DNA from: an uncultured Clostridia bacterium
GTDB taxonomy: Bacteria; Bacillota; Clostridia; Oscillospirales; CAG-272
Reading direction: 5' to 3'
Length of the DNA: 57,235 nucleotides
Assembly: GCA_944393415.1 (NCBI GenBank)
Contig: CALYAD010000044.1
Coordinates: 1 to 57,235, forward strand
Below, piece by piece: positions 15,436 to 24,260 of the stretch (position 1 is its first letter; every line of letters starts with the position of its first letter). Made by a program: the position numbers and the translations under genes. The notes below the pieces were generated by a model. That model did no database searches, was not told where the DNA came from, and saw only the letters and a program-made list of their open reading frames with translations.

Positions 15436-17247
15436 TTATTCTAAAATGGATTCCGTAGCTTCCATCTCGTACTGACGTGTGTAGAGAGCGCGATAATAGC
15501 CGTGCTTATCCATGAGCTCGTCATGTTTGCCCTGCTCGACTATTTTCCCGTTTTTTACAACTAAGATCAGATCGGAATTACGTATGGTAGACAGGCGGTG
15601 AGCTATTACAATTGAGGTTCTGCCTTTGATAACATTATTTATCGCGGCTTGCAGTTTTTGTTCCGTGATGGTATCAACGGAAGCAGTCGCCTCGTCAAGC
15701 ACGAGAATTTTTGGATCGGACAGTATTGCGCGGGCGAAGGAGATCAACTGTTTTTCTCCGGCGGAGAGCAGGTCTCCGCCCTCTCCTACATCGCTCTCAA
15801 GCCCTTTTTCAAGATGCTCGGTAACGCTTTCCGCCGAAACAAGCTTTAATGCGCGCTTGATATCGTCGTCCGAGGCTCCGGGGTTTCCGTATAAAAGATT
15901 TTCTCTTATTGTGCCGGAAAAAAGATGCGGTGTTTGCAGAACATAGCCGATAGCGGAATGCAGCCAAAGCTGAGAACGCTCTTTTGCGTCTTTACTGTCG
16001 ATCAGCACTCTTCCGGAGGTAGGTTCAAAGAAGCGGCATATAAGGTTTACCAGGGTGGATTTCCCGGCGCCGGTCTCACCGACTATAGCTATGCTCGAGC
16101 CGTATGGGATCTTGAGGTTGAAATGCTCAAGCACGTATTCGTCTCCATCGGGATACCGGAAGCTGACGTCCTCAAATTCTATATCTCCTCTGATCGGTTC
16201 CCAGTTTTCTTTTTTGGGGTTAAAGCTGTCGCCGTATTTTTCGATTACCTCAGCAGTATCGGATACATCCGATTGGGTTTCCAGTAGTCTCGAGAAGCGT
16301 TCGATATTTACCTGTGTGGTAATGAGATCGGAAACAGCGTCTATTAACCAGCGCACCGGCTCCATCATACCCTGCGCGTAGGACATGAAAAGGGAAAATG
16401 TACCGACTTCGCTTTCGGCTATGTAACCCCCTCGCCAAAGTACCACCGCGAGCGCCAGAGACGAGGCGAAGTTCATTGTAGCTGAAAACATGCCCCGCAG
16501 ATGCGCGCTGCGAACTGTTTTGGTTCTGATTTCTGAGGTGTCGGCAACGAAATGCTCAGCCATTTTGTCTTCTATCACAAGCGTTTTTATTGTTTTTGCC
16601 CCGGTGATCCCTTCATTAAAATTACCGGTTATCTTGGAGTTGATCTCCCTTATCTCACGGTTGACTCTGATAAGTTTTTTCTGAAAAAAGGAGAAGATCA
16701 CCGCTATAAGCGGAATAATAAGTATTACCATAAGCGCGAGCCTTGGATTAAACGCAAGCATAACGCCGGCAGAGCCTATAAGGTAGGAAAGGTGCCATAC
16801 GCAGTCCATTACAGTCCATGAGACAAGAGAGCCGATCCGCGAGGTATCGCTCATTATCCTTGCGTGTATGTATCCGACACTGTTTTGATTATAGTAGGAA
16901 AGGGACAGTGTCTGAAGATGGCTGAACGCGGCGTTCCTAAGATCCTTGTTAACGTTGACTTCTATGCGCATCGCTAAATGGCAGGCGATATAGTTTGTCG
17001 CTCCGGCGGTAAGAATCGCGAATATGTATAGGCATATGAAGTAGGGGAGCGTATCCAGCGTGCCGCCGCCGATAAAATGATCCAGAGCATAGCGCTGGAA
17101 GAGCGGGAGAGCGATATCCACGACGCTCCCGGCTAATCCGCAAAGCACCATAAAAAACATGATCCCGCGGTATTTATACATAAACGGAAGTATTTTTCCG
17201 ACTCCGAAAAACGGAAGGGATTTTTTAGTGTTTGATATTTCTTTCAC
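15436..17247 (-). CDS. ABC exporter subunit (permease-ATPase half transporter), catalytic-site partner
   Basis: This 603-residue protein has six transmembrane helices in the first 310 residues and an ATPase domain with Walker A GETGAGKST, signature LSAGEKQ, Walker B ILVLDEATASVD and switch His in IVIAHRLST. The catalytic Glu after Walker B is present. It belongs to the MsbA/LmrA/BmrCD-type exporters and most likely pairs with the product of the upstream gene, from which it is separated by 40 bases. Substrate unknown: drugs, peptides or lipids are all possible. The start is GTG with GAAAGG upstream. Confidence 0.9.
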   Translation of the reverse strand: MKEISNTKKSLPFFGVGKILPFMYKYRGIMFFMVLCGLAGSVVDIALPLFQRYALDHFIGGGTLDTLPYFICLYIFAILTAGATNYIACHLAMRIEVNVNKDLRNAAFSHLQTLSLSYYNQNSVGYIHARIMSDTSRIGSLVSWTVMDCVWHLSYLIGSAGVMLAFNPRLALMVILIIPLIAVIFSFFQKKLIRVNREIREINSKITGNFNEGITGAKTIKTLVIEDKMAEHFVADTSEIRTKTVRSAHLRGMFSATMNFASSLALAVVLWRGGYIAESEVGTFSLFMSYAQGMMEPVRWLIDAVSDLITTQVNIERFSRLLETQSDVSDTAEVIEKYGDSFNPKKENWEPIRGDIEFEDVSFRYPDGDEYVLEHFNLKIPYGSSIAIVGETGAGKSTLVNLICRFFEPTSGRVLIDSKDAKERSQLWLHSAIGYVLQTPHLFSGTIRENLLYGNPGASDDDIKRALKLVSAESVTEHLEKGLESDVGEGGDLLSAGEKQLISFARAILSDPKILVLDEATASVDTITEQKLQAAINNVIKGRTSIVIAHRLSTIRNSDLILVVKNGKIVEQGKHDELMDKHGYYRALYTRQYEMEATESILE

Positions 17248-17287
17248 GTCAAAACCTTTCTGCGTTATTATCAGCTGTGCGGGTCAA

Positions 17288-19075
17288 TCAGACTCCGGAC
17301 TGTATCTCAAATATTTTCTGATAAGGACCGCCAAGGTTTTTAAGCTCCTCGTGCGTGCCCTGCTCGACTATTTTTCCGTGCTCAAGCACGATTATCTTAT
17401 CGGCTTTTGAGAGAGTAGTGATCCTGTGAGAGATGATTATTATGCTTGCCGAGCCGAAGCGCTCCTCGAGTGAGGCGCGTATTTTTTCATCGGTCTCGGT
17501 ATCAACGGCTGACAGCGAATCATCAAAAATAAGTATCGGGCTGTTTTTAGTAAGTATCCTTGCGATCGCCGCGCGCTGCTTCTGACCGCCGGACAATGTG
17601 ACCCCGCGTTCCCCGACCACTGTGTCATAGCCCTTTGAAAAAGCTGAGACCGTATCGTCAAGGCATGCGGCTTTTGCCGCCGCTCGTATTTCTGAAAGCG
17701 AAGCGTCAGAACGGGTTATACCGATATTTTCCGAAATCGTACGGGAAAAAAGGAACGGCTCCTGAAGCACCACCCCGATGTTTTTTCTCAGGTGTTCAGC
17801 TTTTATATCGGCGATATTGACGCCCCCGACGGTTATTTTTCCGCAGTTATCGGGGAGATCGTACAGTCTGTCAAGCAGCATGATCAAAGTGGATTTACCG
17901 CTTCCGGTTCCTCCGAGGATTCCGAGTGTGCTGCCGCCCTTCATGGTAAAGCTGATATCGTTTAGGACGGCAGGGCAGCCCTCGTACGCGAAGCTCACAT
18001 GCTCGAACACAATGTCTCCGCTCATGTCAGGCTCGGTTGCGCCGGGACGGTCATGCTCCGGTTCTGATTCCATAATATAACGGACGCGGTCGATGGAAAC
18101 CCCGGCCTTGCTCATCTCGGATATCATTCTTCCGAGCTGACGGATAGGCCATACAAGCAGTGAATTATAGGAAATAAACGCGACATATTCTCCGGAGGAC
18201 ATACTTCCTTCAACGCAGAACACAGCTCCGAATACCAGCACAAGCATGATCTGTATTCCGGCAAGAATATCGGAAACGCTCCAGAATCGACTCATAAGCT
18301 TTGATAAGCTAATCCATAGACCGGTGTAAAATTCATTGTGTTCCTCAAAGCGATCGCGCTCGTATTTTTCGCGTCCGAAAGCCCGTACTACTCTGACGCC
18401 GGTTAGGTTTTCCTGCGCGATGGCGGAAAGCTTTCCCTCGTTTTCATCGCATTTCTCAAAGCCCTTTCCGATCTTGCGGTGAAAAATAAAAGAATATGCA
18501 ATTATAACCGGAGTAGGTATAAGCGCGATAAGCGTAAGAGGCAGATTCATCGAGGTCATGAAGGTAACGGACAGTACAAGCAATATTATGATCCGAAATA
18601 TTGAGGAGAGCTGTTCCGAAACAAAATTTTTAATAGTATCTATATCGGAAGTGCAGCGCTGTATTATATCTCCGGTACGGTTTTTCATATGCCACGAAAA
18701 AGGCAGGTGCTCTATATGTTTAAACAGACTGTCGCGCATGTTTTTAACAAGAGTTTCGGAAGCGGCTGTATTACTTACTCTGAAAATATACTGAAACCCA
18801 ACCTTTACGACCGCCACGACTATTATTGCCAAAGCCATTATCCAGAGATTTTCTCCGAGATAATCAAAGCCGCCGAAGAAGTTGACTATCCTCATAACGC
18901 TTTCCGGAAAATCCGGAGGATTTCCGCCTATAGCGTTATCTATGGCGGCCCGTATTATCTGTGGGGTTACCATGTCCGCGAAAGCTGTGAGCGCAGCCGA
19001 AAGTATACTTATTATAAACATGATCCGACAGCCTTTAAGAAATCGCCGGATCAGAGCTGTTTTCCCCTTTTTCAT
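17288..19075 (-). CDS. ABC exporter subunit with degenerate ATP site
   Basis: The 595-residue half transporter has six transmembrane helices and an ATPase domain with Walker A GGTGSGKST and signature LSGGQKQR. After Walker B it reads ILIFDDSLSAVD, so Asp replaces the catalytic Glu. This is the hallmark of the non-catalytic half of heterodimeric exporters such as TM287/288 and BmrC/D, and it fits the adjacent complete subunit. First gene of a two-gene operon driven by the promoter at 19206-19234. The ATG lies seven bases after GGGAG, which is supplied by a copy of the dispersed hairpin-SD element. Confidence 0.92.
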   Translation of the reverse strand: MKKGKTALIRRFLKGCRIMFIISILSAALTAFADMVTPQIIRAAIDNAIGGNPPDFPESVMRIVNFFGGFDYLGENLWIMALAIIVVAVVKVGFQYIFRVSNTAASETLVKNMRDSLFKHIEHLPFSWHMKNRTGDIIQRCTSDIDTIKNFVSEQLSSIFRIIILLVLSVTFMTSMNLPLTLIALIPTPVIIAYSFIFHRKIGKGFEKCDENEGKLSAIAQENLTGVRVVRAFGREKYERDRFEEHNEFYTGLWISLSKLMSRFWSVSDILAGIQIMLVLVFGAVFCVEGSMSSGEYVAFISYNSLLVWPIRQLGRMISEMSKAGVSIDRVRYIMESEPEHDRPGATEPDMSGDIVFEHVSFAYEGCPAVLNDISFTMKGGSTLGILGGTGSGKSTLIMLLDRLYDLPDNCGKITVGGVNIADIKAEHLRKNIGVVLQEPFLFSRTISENIGITRSDASLSEIRAAAKAACLDDTVSAFSKGYDTVVGERGVTLSGGQKQRAAIARILTKNSPILIFDDSLSAVDTETDEKIRASLEERFGSASIIIISHRITTLSKADKIIVLEHGKIVEQGTHEELKNLGGPYQKIFEIQSGV

Positions 19076-19188
19076 AAATGTCTCCCGTGCCGCCGCAGGC
19101 GGCTAAAAAACCGTTTTTATCGGTTTTTAACCGTTTTAGCGTTTTTTAATAAACATGAAAAATTTTCGTAAAATATATGCGTGAAACC
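19076..19188 (-). repeat. Leader repeat, short form with 20-bp unit
   Basis: Read on the minus strand, the leader contains TTTCACGC, CGAAAATT, then GGTTAAAAACCGATAAAAAC, a T run, and the hairpin AGCCGCCTGCGGCGGC followed by a GGGAG ribosome binding site and the exporter ATG. The same parts in the same order occur at 38821-38935 on the other strand. It looks like a family member that has lost the two middle hairpins of the full 165-bp unit. Confidence 0.75.
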
Positions 19189-19205
19189 GTCCATATAACA
19201 GGTCA

Positions 19206-19234
19206 ATTATAGCATATCAAACCCGTAATGTCAA
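19206..19234 (-). promoter_or_regulatory. Promoter of the ABC exporter operon
   Basis: On the minus strand a perfect TTGACA (19229-19234) and a perfect TATAAT (19206-19211) are separated by 17 bases. The leader to the start codon is about 125 bases and contains the repeat element. Confidence 0.8.
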
Positions 19235-19285
19235 GTGAAGTATGGAGTATATAAACAAGTATCGGTTTCGGTATATACTTCAGTG

Positions 19286-19314
19286 TTGAAATGTTAATAA
19301 AATAATGGTATAAT
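19286..19314 (+). promoter_or_regulatory. Promoter of the PAPS-reductase-like/ParB-like pair
   Basis: TTGAAA (19286-19291) and TATAAT (19309-19314) are 17 bases apart, ending about 57 bases before the ATG. It is divergent from the exporter promoter. Confidence 0.7.
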
Positions 19315-19371
19315 CAAGTTGATTATTGCGAAACGCGAAATTTTAAAATAAAATAAATTGGTGCCGACAGT

Positions 19372-20691
19372 ATGAAAAGACAATATTTGAATGAGACGGT
19401 CTATACCGCGCTGCAGAAGCGCTTTGACTACATTTTCAGTGAGTTTGAGAATATATACGTTTCCTTCAGCGGAGGCAAGGACAGCGGTTTGCTTCTTAAT
19501 CTGATCATGGATTACAAAAGAGAGTATTATCCTGACCGCGTGATCGGGCTGTTCCATATGGATTTTGAGGCACAGTATACGGTAACCACAGAATATGTTA
19601 CCCGTACATTTAAAAAACTGGAGGAGGAAACGGAGCCTTATTGGATCTGCCTTCCGATGGCTGTCAGAACGGCTCTAAGCAGCTATGAGATGTACTGGTA
19701 TCCGTGGGATGATAAAAGACCGGACATCTGGGTGCGTCCCATGCCCTCTTTTCCGTATGTCGTCAATACAGAGCATCCGTTCAAGTATTACAGGTACAGG
19801 ATGAATCAGGAGGATCTCGCCAAGCAGTTCGGACGTTTTTACAAGGAAAAGCACGGAAACGGCAAAACGATATGCCTGCTGGGCGTACGCGCCGATGAAT
19901 CGATAAACAGATACAGCGGCTTTTTGAATAAAAAGTACGGATTTGGGGGTAAATGCTGGATAAGCTCTTTATTTAAAGATGTGTGGTGTGCCTCTCCGAT
20001 CTATGACTGGACTCTGAGCGATGTCTGGCACGCCAATTACTGCTTTGGTTATGACTATAATAAAATTTATGACCTGTATTTTATGGCGGGTCTGAAGCCG
20101 ACGCAGATGCGCGTGGCGTCTCCCTTCAATGATTACTCAAAGGAGAACCTGAATCTTTACCGCGTTATTGATCCGGTCATATGGACGAAGCTCTTAGGGC
20201 GTGTATGCGGGGCGAATTTTGCCGCTATATACGGTAAAACACGGGCCATGGGCTACCGGGGGATAAAGCTGCCGGACGGCTACAGCTGGAAAAAATATAC
20301 TATATTTTTACTAAGCACATTGCCGGAGCCGCTGAAAAACAATTATGTCAAAAAGTTCAACACCTCAATACGCTTTTGGCGTCATACCGGAGGCGGTCTT
20401 TCCGAGGAAACTATACAGGAGCTTAGGGAAAACGGTTATAATATAGAGCTTAACGGCTTTTCAAATTATACGGTAAAAAGAAAATATCGCGTTAGATTTA
20501 TCGGAAAGATACCGGATAATACAGACGATATAAAAAGCACAAGAGACATCCCAAGCTGGAAAAGAATGTGCTACTGCATACTGAAAAACGACCATAACTG
20601 CCGTCATATGGGCTTCGGTCTTACCAGAACGGCTCAAAGGCGAATAAACTTACTTAAAAGCTACTACAGAGGTATACTTGATGAAGAATAA
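19372..20691 (+). CDS. PAPS-reductase-family protein, YbdN/IbrA-like (DUF3440)
   Basis: The 439-residue protein has the PP-loop ATP pyrophosphatase motif SFSGGKDSG at residues 31-39, the start of an adenine-nucleotide alpha-hydrolase/PAPS reductase domain. LGVRADES, the conserved WCASPIYDWTLSDVW stretch and a C-terminal DUF3440-like region follow. This is the architecture of E. coli YbdN and of IbrA, which is needed for expression of immunoglobulin-binding eib genes. Its chemistry is not known; PP-loop relatives include DndC of DNA phosphorothioation. It does not carry the C-terminal ECGLH motif of true PAPS reductases. The next gene overlaps and encodes the ParB-like partner, as in ybdN-ybdM. 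Confidence 0.85.
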   Translation: MKRQYLNETVYTALQKRFDYIFSEFENIYVSFSGGKDSGLLLNLIMDYKREYYPDRVIGLFHMDFEAQYTVTTEYVTRTFKKLEEETEPYWICLPMAVRTALSSYEMYWYPWDDKRPDIWVRPMPSFPYVVNTEHPFKYYRYRMNQEDLAKQFGRFYKEKHGNGKTICLLGVRADESINRYSGFLNKKYGFGGKCWISSLFKDVWCASPIYDWTLSDVWHANYCFGYDYNKIYDLYFMAGLKPTQMRVASPFNDYSKENLNLYRVIDPVIWTKLLGRVCGANFAAIYGKTRAMGYRGIKLPDGYSWKKYTIFLLSTLPEPLKNNYVKKFNTSIRFWRHTGGGLSEETIQELRENGYNIELNGFSNYTVKRKYRVRFIGKIPDNTDDIKSTRDIPSWKRMCYCILKNDHNCRHMGFGLTRTAQRRINLLKSYYRGILDEE

Positions 20692-21286
20692 TGAATTTAA
20701 AAGTCCGGCATATAACGTTACAGCGGTTCCCATAGAGAAAATAATGCCGAATACATATAATCCGAACAGTGTCGCCCCGCCTGAAATGGACCTGCTTTAT
20801 GACAGTATAAAGGAGGACGGGTATACGATGCCGATAGTATGCTATTATTCAAAAGAGAACGACAAATATGTTATAGTGGACGGGTTTCACCGTTACAGGG
20901 TAATGAAGGAGCACCGGGATATATACGACAGGGAAAACGGAATGCTGCCGGTATCGGTGATAGACAAGCCGCTTGAATGTCGTATGGCGAGCACAATACG
21001 GCATAACAGAGCAAGAGGGACGCATAATGTGGAGCTGATGAGCAGCATTGTAAAGGATCTGCAGGAAATCGGCCGCTCGGACGAATGGATTTCAAAGCAC
21101 CTGGGAATGGATAAAGACGAGGTACTCAGGCTTAAACAGATCACGGGTATAGCGGCGCTGTTCCGGAACGTCAAGTTCAGCAAAGCATGGCAGCCGTTTA
21201 TCGACCCCCGCGATTGGAACGGCGATGATGAGTGTGAGGAGGACGATTCCGACGAAGAAAACGGAGACGATATAACAAACAGTTAG
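20681..21286 (+). CDS. ParB/sulfiredoxin-fold protein, YbdM/IbrB-like
   Basis: The 201-residue protein has an N-terminal ParB/Srx-like domain: VPIEKIMPNTYNPN, ILYDSIKEDGYT-type helix (read LLYDSIKEDGYTMPI), and DGFHRYRV with the conserved G-x-x-R turn, then IRHNRARGTH. A helical segment resembling a helix-turn-helix (ISKHLGMDKDEVLRLKQITG) follows, and then an acidic tail (ECEEDDSDEENGDD). The domain could bind DNA or nucleotides; sulfiredoxin-fold enzymes use ATP. It overlaps the preceding gene by 11 bases, so the two are translated together. The ATG was preferred to the TTG one codon earlier. The pair matches the ybdN-ybdM (ibrA-ibrB) arrangement. Confidence 0.85.
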   Translation: MKNNEFKSPAYNVTAVPIEKIMPNTYNPNSVAPPEMDLLYDSIKEDGYTMPIVCYYSKENDKYVIVDGFHRYRVMKEHRDIYDRENGMLPVSVIDKPLECRMASTIRHNRARGTHNVELMSSIVKDLQEIGRSDEWISKHLGMDKDEVLRLKQITGIAALFRNVKFSKAWQPFIDPRDWNGDDECEEDDSDEENGDDITNS

Positions 21287-21336
21287 CTCAGGGAACGCGG
21301 AAAAAATAATTATTGGTGAAAGGCAGGATCATTTAT

Positions 21337-22227
21337 ATGAGGCTTGAATTAAAAAATATCGAAAAGAGCTTTGGAGAAAAACAGGTGCTGAAGGGTATCA
21401 GCATCAGCGCCGAGGGCGGCAGGGCCTTTGGTCTGCTTGGCAGGAACGGAGCCGGTAAGACTACCACTATCCGTATTCTTATGGATGTTTTTCCGCCCGA
21501 CTGCGGCGAGATTCTGATGGACGGTCAGCCGATAGATTATAACAACATACAGATAGGTTATCTGCCTGAGGAGAGAGGACTGTATCCCAAAAAGAAGATC
21601 ATGGATCAGCTTGTTTATTTCGCGACTCTGAAGGGGATGGAAAAAGCCGGGGCTGTCAGAGCCATCGGATACTGGCTCGGACGGCTTGGAATGACGGAAT
21701 ATGCCGATAAAAGGCTGGACACGCTTTCTAAGGGTAATCAGCAGAAGATACAACTGATTACCGCGCTTGCCCACGACCCTCAGATCGTAATACTTGACGA
21801 GCCTTTTTCCGGGCTCGACCCGGTTAACGCCATGCTGCTCAAGGACGTAGTCAAGGAGGAGATAGAAAAAGGTAAAATAGTGTTATTTTCCAGTCATCAG
21901 ATGAATTATATCGAAGAATTCTGCGACAGGATCGCCATACTTAACGGCGGAAATGTAGTGCTTCACGGTGATCTGCGTGAAATAAAGAGGAATTATGTAC
22001 GCGATAAGCTTATAGTCCGTTCCTTGCAGGCGGATAAAATATTGAAGGATACTTCTTTTAATACCTCCGCAAGTGAAAACGGAGACATAGTCGTGTACCT
22101 CGCTTCACCGGAACGGAAGCAGGATATAATGGAAGAGCTTACGGGAAAATATGATATTGACGAGATCAAGGTATATGAGCCTTCTTTGAACGATATATTC
22201 GTGGAATACGCGGGAGGTGGAGTATAA
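21337..22227 (+). CDS. ABC transporter ATP-binding protein (NatA-like)
   Basis: The 296-residue ATPase has Walker A GRNGAGKTT, signature LSKGNQQKIQ, Walker B IVILDEPFSGLD and switch VLFSSHQM, followed by the C-terminal DUF4162-like extension usual in NatA-type subunits. It should energise the ABC-2 permease encoded next. In Bacillus, NatAB exports sodium, but many similar pairs export antibiotics or peptides, so the cargo is open. The ATG at 21337 has GAAAGGCAGG upstream; the frame extends eight codons further without a better site. Confidence 0.9.
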   Translation: MRLELKNIEKSFGEKQVLKGISISAEGGRAFGLLGRNGAGKTTTIRILMDVFPPDCGEILMDGQPIDYNNIQIGYLPEERGLYPKKKIMDQLVYFATLKGMEKAGAVRAIGYWLGRLGMTEYADKRLDTLSKGNQQKIQLITALAHDPQIVILDEPFSGLDPVNAMLLKDVVKEEIEKGKIVLFSSHQMNYIEEFCDRIAILNGGNVVLHGDLREIKRNYVRDKLIVRSLQADKILKDTSFNTSASENGDIVVYLASPERKQDIMEELTGKYDIDEIKVYEPSLNDIFVEYAGGGV

Positions 22228-22261
22228 CGCTTATTTCATTATAACGCAGTTTGAATTTTCC

Positions 22262-22316
22262 AACGAAAATTATTCATATCTATTTGAGTCGCCAAAGGCG
22301 ACATGAGGTGATTAAA
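22262..22316 (+). repeat. Leader repeat, terminal module
   Basis: This 55-bp segment reads AACGAAAATTATTCATATCT, then the hairpin GTCGCCAAAGGCGAC, then ATGAGGTGATTAAA directly before the permease ATG. It is nearly the same as 55806-55860 and closely similar to the ends of the 165-bp units at 38936-39265. It supplies the ribosome binding site. An in-frame reading through it gives a false N-terminal extension ending RQRRHEVIK. Confidence 0.85.
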
Positions 22317-23561
22317 ATGAAACAATTCATAACCATACTGAGATTTGAGCTTAACAGCTATTTTAAAAATAAAATATTTGTCGGAATTACAATATTTCTT
22401 ATGGCTGCGATCGCCGTTGTCATGTTTTTTCCGAGATTTTCCGGAACGGGAGATAACGCGGACGGCGAGCCGTCAGAAATTTCCGACCAAGGCGTTATGA
22501 TAATCGCTTCAGAGGATCTGTCGGGCGTTCAGGCCGTAGGTGATGCCTTTGCGGCGGCGTTTCCCGGCTACGAGGTCAGGGTCGTGTCTGAGGGAGTAGA
22601 GACCGTCAAGGAGAGTGTTGTTTCAGGAGAGGCGCAATGCGCTTTCTTTCTCACAGGGCCGACCTCTTATACGTATTTTGTGAATAACCTGTCTATGTAC
22701 GATACCAACACCGCGATAGCGGATGAGCTTCTTTTGAACATTTACCGTATAAACGCCATGACACAGGGAGGTTTGTCAGCCGAGGAGGCGTCTGGTATAA
22801 TGTCGGCGGTCATGGAGCACGAGATACAGAGCTTAGGCAAGGATCAGATGCAGAATTTCTTTTACACCTATATAATGATATTTGCTCTTTATATGGTAAT
22901 ACTGCTTTACGGTCAGATGGTGGCGACAAATGTAGCGACCGAAAAAAGCTCACGCGCAATGGAGCTGCTCATTACCAGCGCAAAGCCAACCTCCATGATG
23001 TTCGGTAAGGTAATAGCGTCCTGCCTGGCCGGTCTTATCCAGCTGATCGCGGTATTTGGCTCTGCTTTTCTGTTTTTCAACATAAACAGAGGGTATTGGG
23101 AGGGCAATTATATTGTGGAATCCATATTTGATATGCCTCTCGAGCTTCTTATATATATGCTTATATTCTTTATACTCGGATTCTTTATATACGCGTTTAT
23201 GTACGGCGCTATAGGCTCCACCGCGTCGAAGCTTGAGGACATAAACACCTCTGTAATGCCGATAACCATTATCTTTATCGTCGCGTTTTTCGTGGTCATA
23301 TTTTCAATGACCAGCGGAAATATAGACAACACGGCAATGCTCGTCTGCTCTTATATACCGTTTACCTCTCCTATGGCGATGTTCACACGGATTGCTATGA
23401 GCAGCGTGCCGTTCTATGAAATAATAATTTCTATCGCTATCCTTATAGTGTCCGTACTGGGGATAGGGGTGCTGTCGGCGAAGATCTACCGTGTAGGAGT
23501 ACTGCTTTACGGGACTCCTCCGAAGCTCAGCGCGATCATAAAGGCAATAAAAAAGGCGTAA
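22317..23561 (+). CDS. ABC-2 type permease (NatB-like)
   Basis: The 414-residue membrane protein has one N-terminal helix (about residues 20-40), a roughly 120-residue outer domain and then five or so transmembrane helices (MIFALYMVILLYGQM onward), the layout of ABC-2 permeases of the NatB/YhaP class. TNVATEKSSRAMELLITSAKP is the conserved cytoplasmic coupling region. It pairs with the preceding ATPase. The ATG at 22317 was chosen because GAGGTG lies eight bases upstream; the 22 codons upstream in frame are repeat element sequence. Gap to the preceding gene is 89 bases. Confidence 0.9.
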   Translation: MKQFITILRFELNSYFKNKIFVGITIFLMAAIAVVMFFPRFSGTGDNADGEPSEISDQGVMIIASEDLSGVQAVGDAFAAAFPGYEVRVVSEGVETVKESVVSGEAQCAFFLTGPTSYTYFVNNLSMYDTNTAIADELLLNIYRINAMTQGGLSAEEASGIMSAVMEHEIQSLGKDQMQNFFYTYIMIFALYMVILLYGQMVATNVATEKSSRAMELLITSAKPTSMMFGKVIASCLAGLIQLIAVFGSAFLFFNINRGYWEGNYIVESIFDMPLELLIYMLIFFILGFFIYAFMYGAIGSTASKLEDINTSVMPITIIFIVAFFVVIFSMTSGNIDNTAMLVCSYIPFTSPMAMFTRIAMSSVPFYEIIISIAILIVSVLGIGVLSAKIYRVGVLLYGTPPKLSAIIKAIKKA

Positions 23562-23565
23562 AAAC

Positions 23566-24252
23566 ATGAAAATCGATATAGGTAAGTGGATGAGAAAGTA
23601 TACCGAGGCTGTCTCCGACTGCTTTTGCGGGAGGATAAGATTTATCGGACTTCAGGGCAGCTATGCGCGAGGAGAAGCTACGGAAAGCAGCGATATAGAC
23701 GCGGTGCTTATACTCGACCGCCTTGACGGGGAAGATGTAGAAAAATACGGCAGAACGCTTGATACCTTGCCGGAAAGGGATAAGATATGTGGTTTTTTAT
23801 GCGGAGAGGAGGAGCTGAAAAACTGGGAAAGAGCCGATCTTTTTCAGCTCTGTTTCGATACGGAGCCTGTTTTAGGAACGCTTGACGGTTACATTAAAAT
23901 GATCGGGGAAAGCGACATCAGGCGCGCGGTACGGCTCGGAGCCTGTAATATCTATCATATGTGCGTTCATAATATGCTTTATGAGAAGAATGCCGAAATT
24001 TTAAAGGGCTTGTTCAAATCCGCTTTTTTTACGCTTCGCGCAAAGGCTTATCTTGAAACCGGAAGATATGAAATGAAAAAAACCGCGCTGCTGTCGCTTC
24101 TTTCACCGGAAGACCTGGTTATCTCGGACACCGCTGAAAAGGTAAAAAAGCTCTGCTTGTGGGACGGGAAAACTATAGACGCTTCGGAGAAACTGCTTGC
24201 TTGGGCATCCGAATGTATAAAGAACATAGCGGGGGATGGCTTATTTGCGTAA
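23566..24252 (+). CDS. Nucleotidyltransferase-domain protein
   Basis: The 228-residue protein starts with a polymerase-beta-type nucleotidyltransferase domain. Its motif GSYARGEATESSDIDAVL (residues about 30-47) gives the G-S...D-x-D metal site seen in aminoglycoside, MNT and GlnE-like enzymes. The rest is helical, with a possible HEPN-like substrate-binding half. It starts four bases after the permease stop, so it belongs to the NatAB-like operon. It could modify a small molecule (as antibiotic nucleotidyltransferases do) or a protein or tRNA; the sequence does not decide. Confidence 0.8.
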   Translation: MKIDIGKWMRKYTEAVSDCFCGRIRFIGLQGSYARGEATESSDIDAVLILDRLDGEDVEKYGRTLDTLPERDKICGFLCGEEELKNWERADLFQLCFDTEPVLGTLDGYIKMIGESDIRRAVRLGACNIYHMCVHNMLYEKNAEILKGLFKSAFFTLRAKAYLETGRYEMKKTALLSLLSPEDLVISDTAEKVKKLCLWDGKTIDASEKLLAWASECIKNIAGDGLFA

Positions 24253-24260
24253 GCCATCCC
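24233..24260 (+). terminator. Hairpin at the end of the NatAB-like operon
   Basis: An 11-bp perfect stem (GGGATGGCTTA / TAAGCCATCCC) with a six-base loop overlaps the nucleotidyltransferase stop codon. The run after it (ATTTCAAATAATTTTAA) is T-poor, so termination may be partial. Confidence 0.5.

Noticed and set aside
22251..22316. N-terminal extension of the ABC-2 permease
   Set aside because: The extension is encoded by the leader repeat, which also appears in front of unrelated genes; the SD sits before the ATG at 22317.
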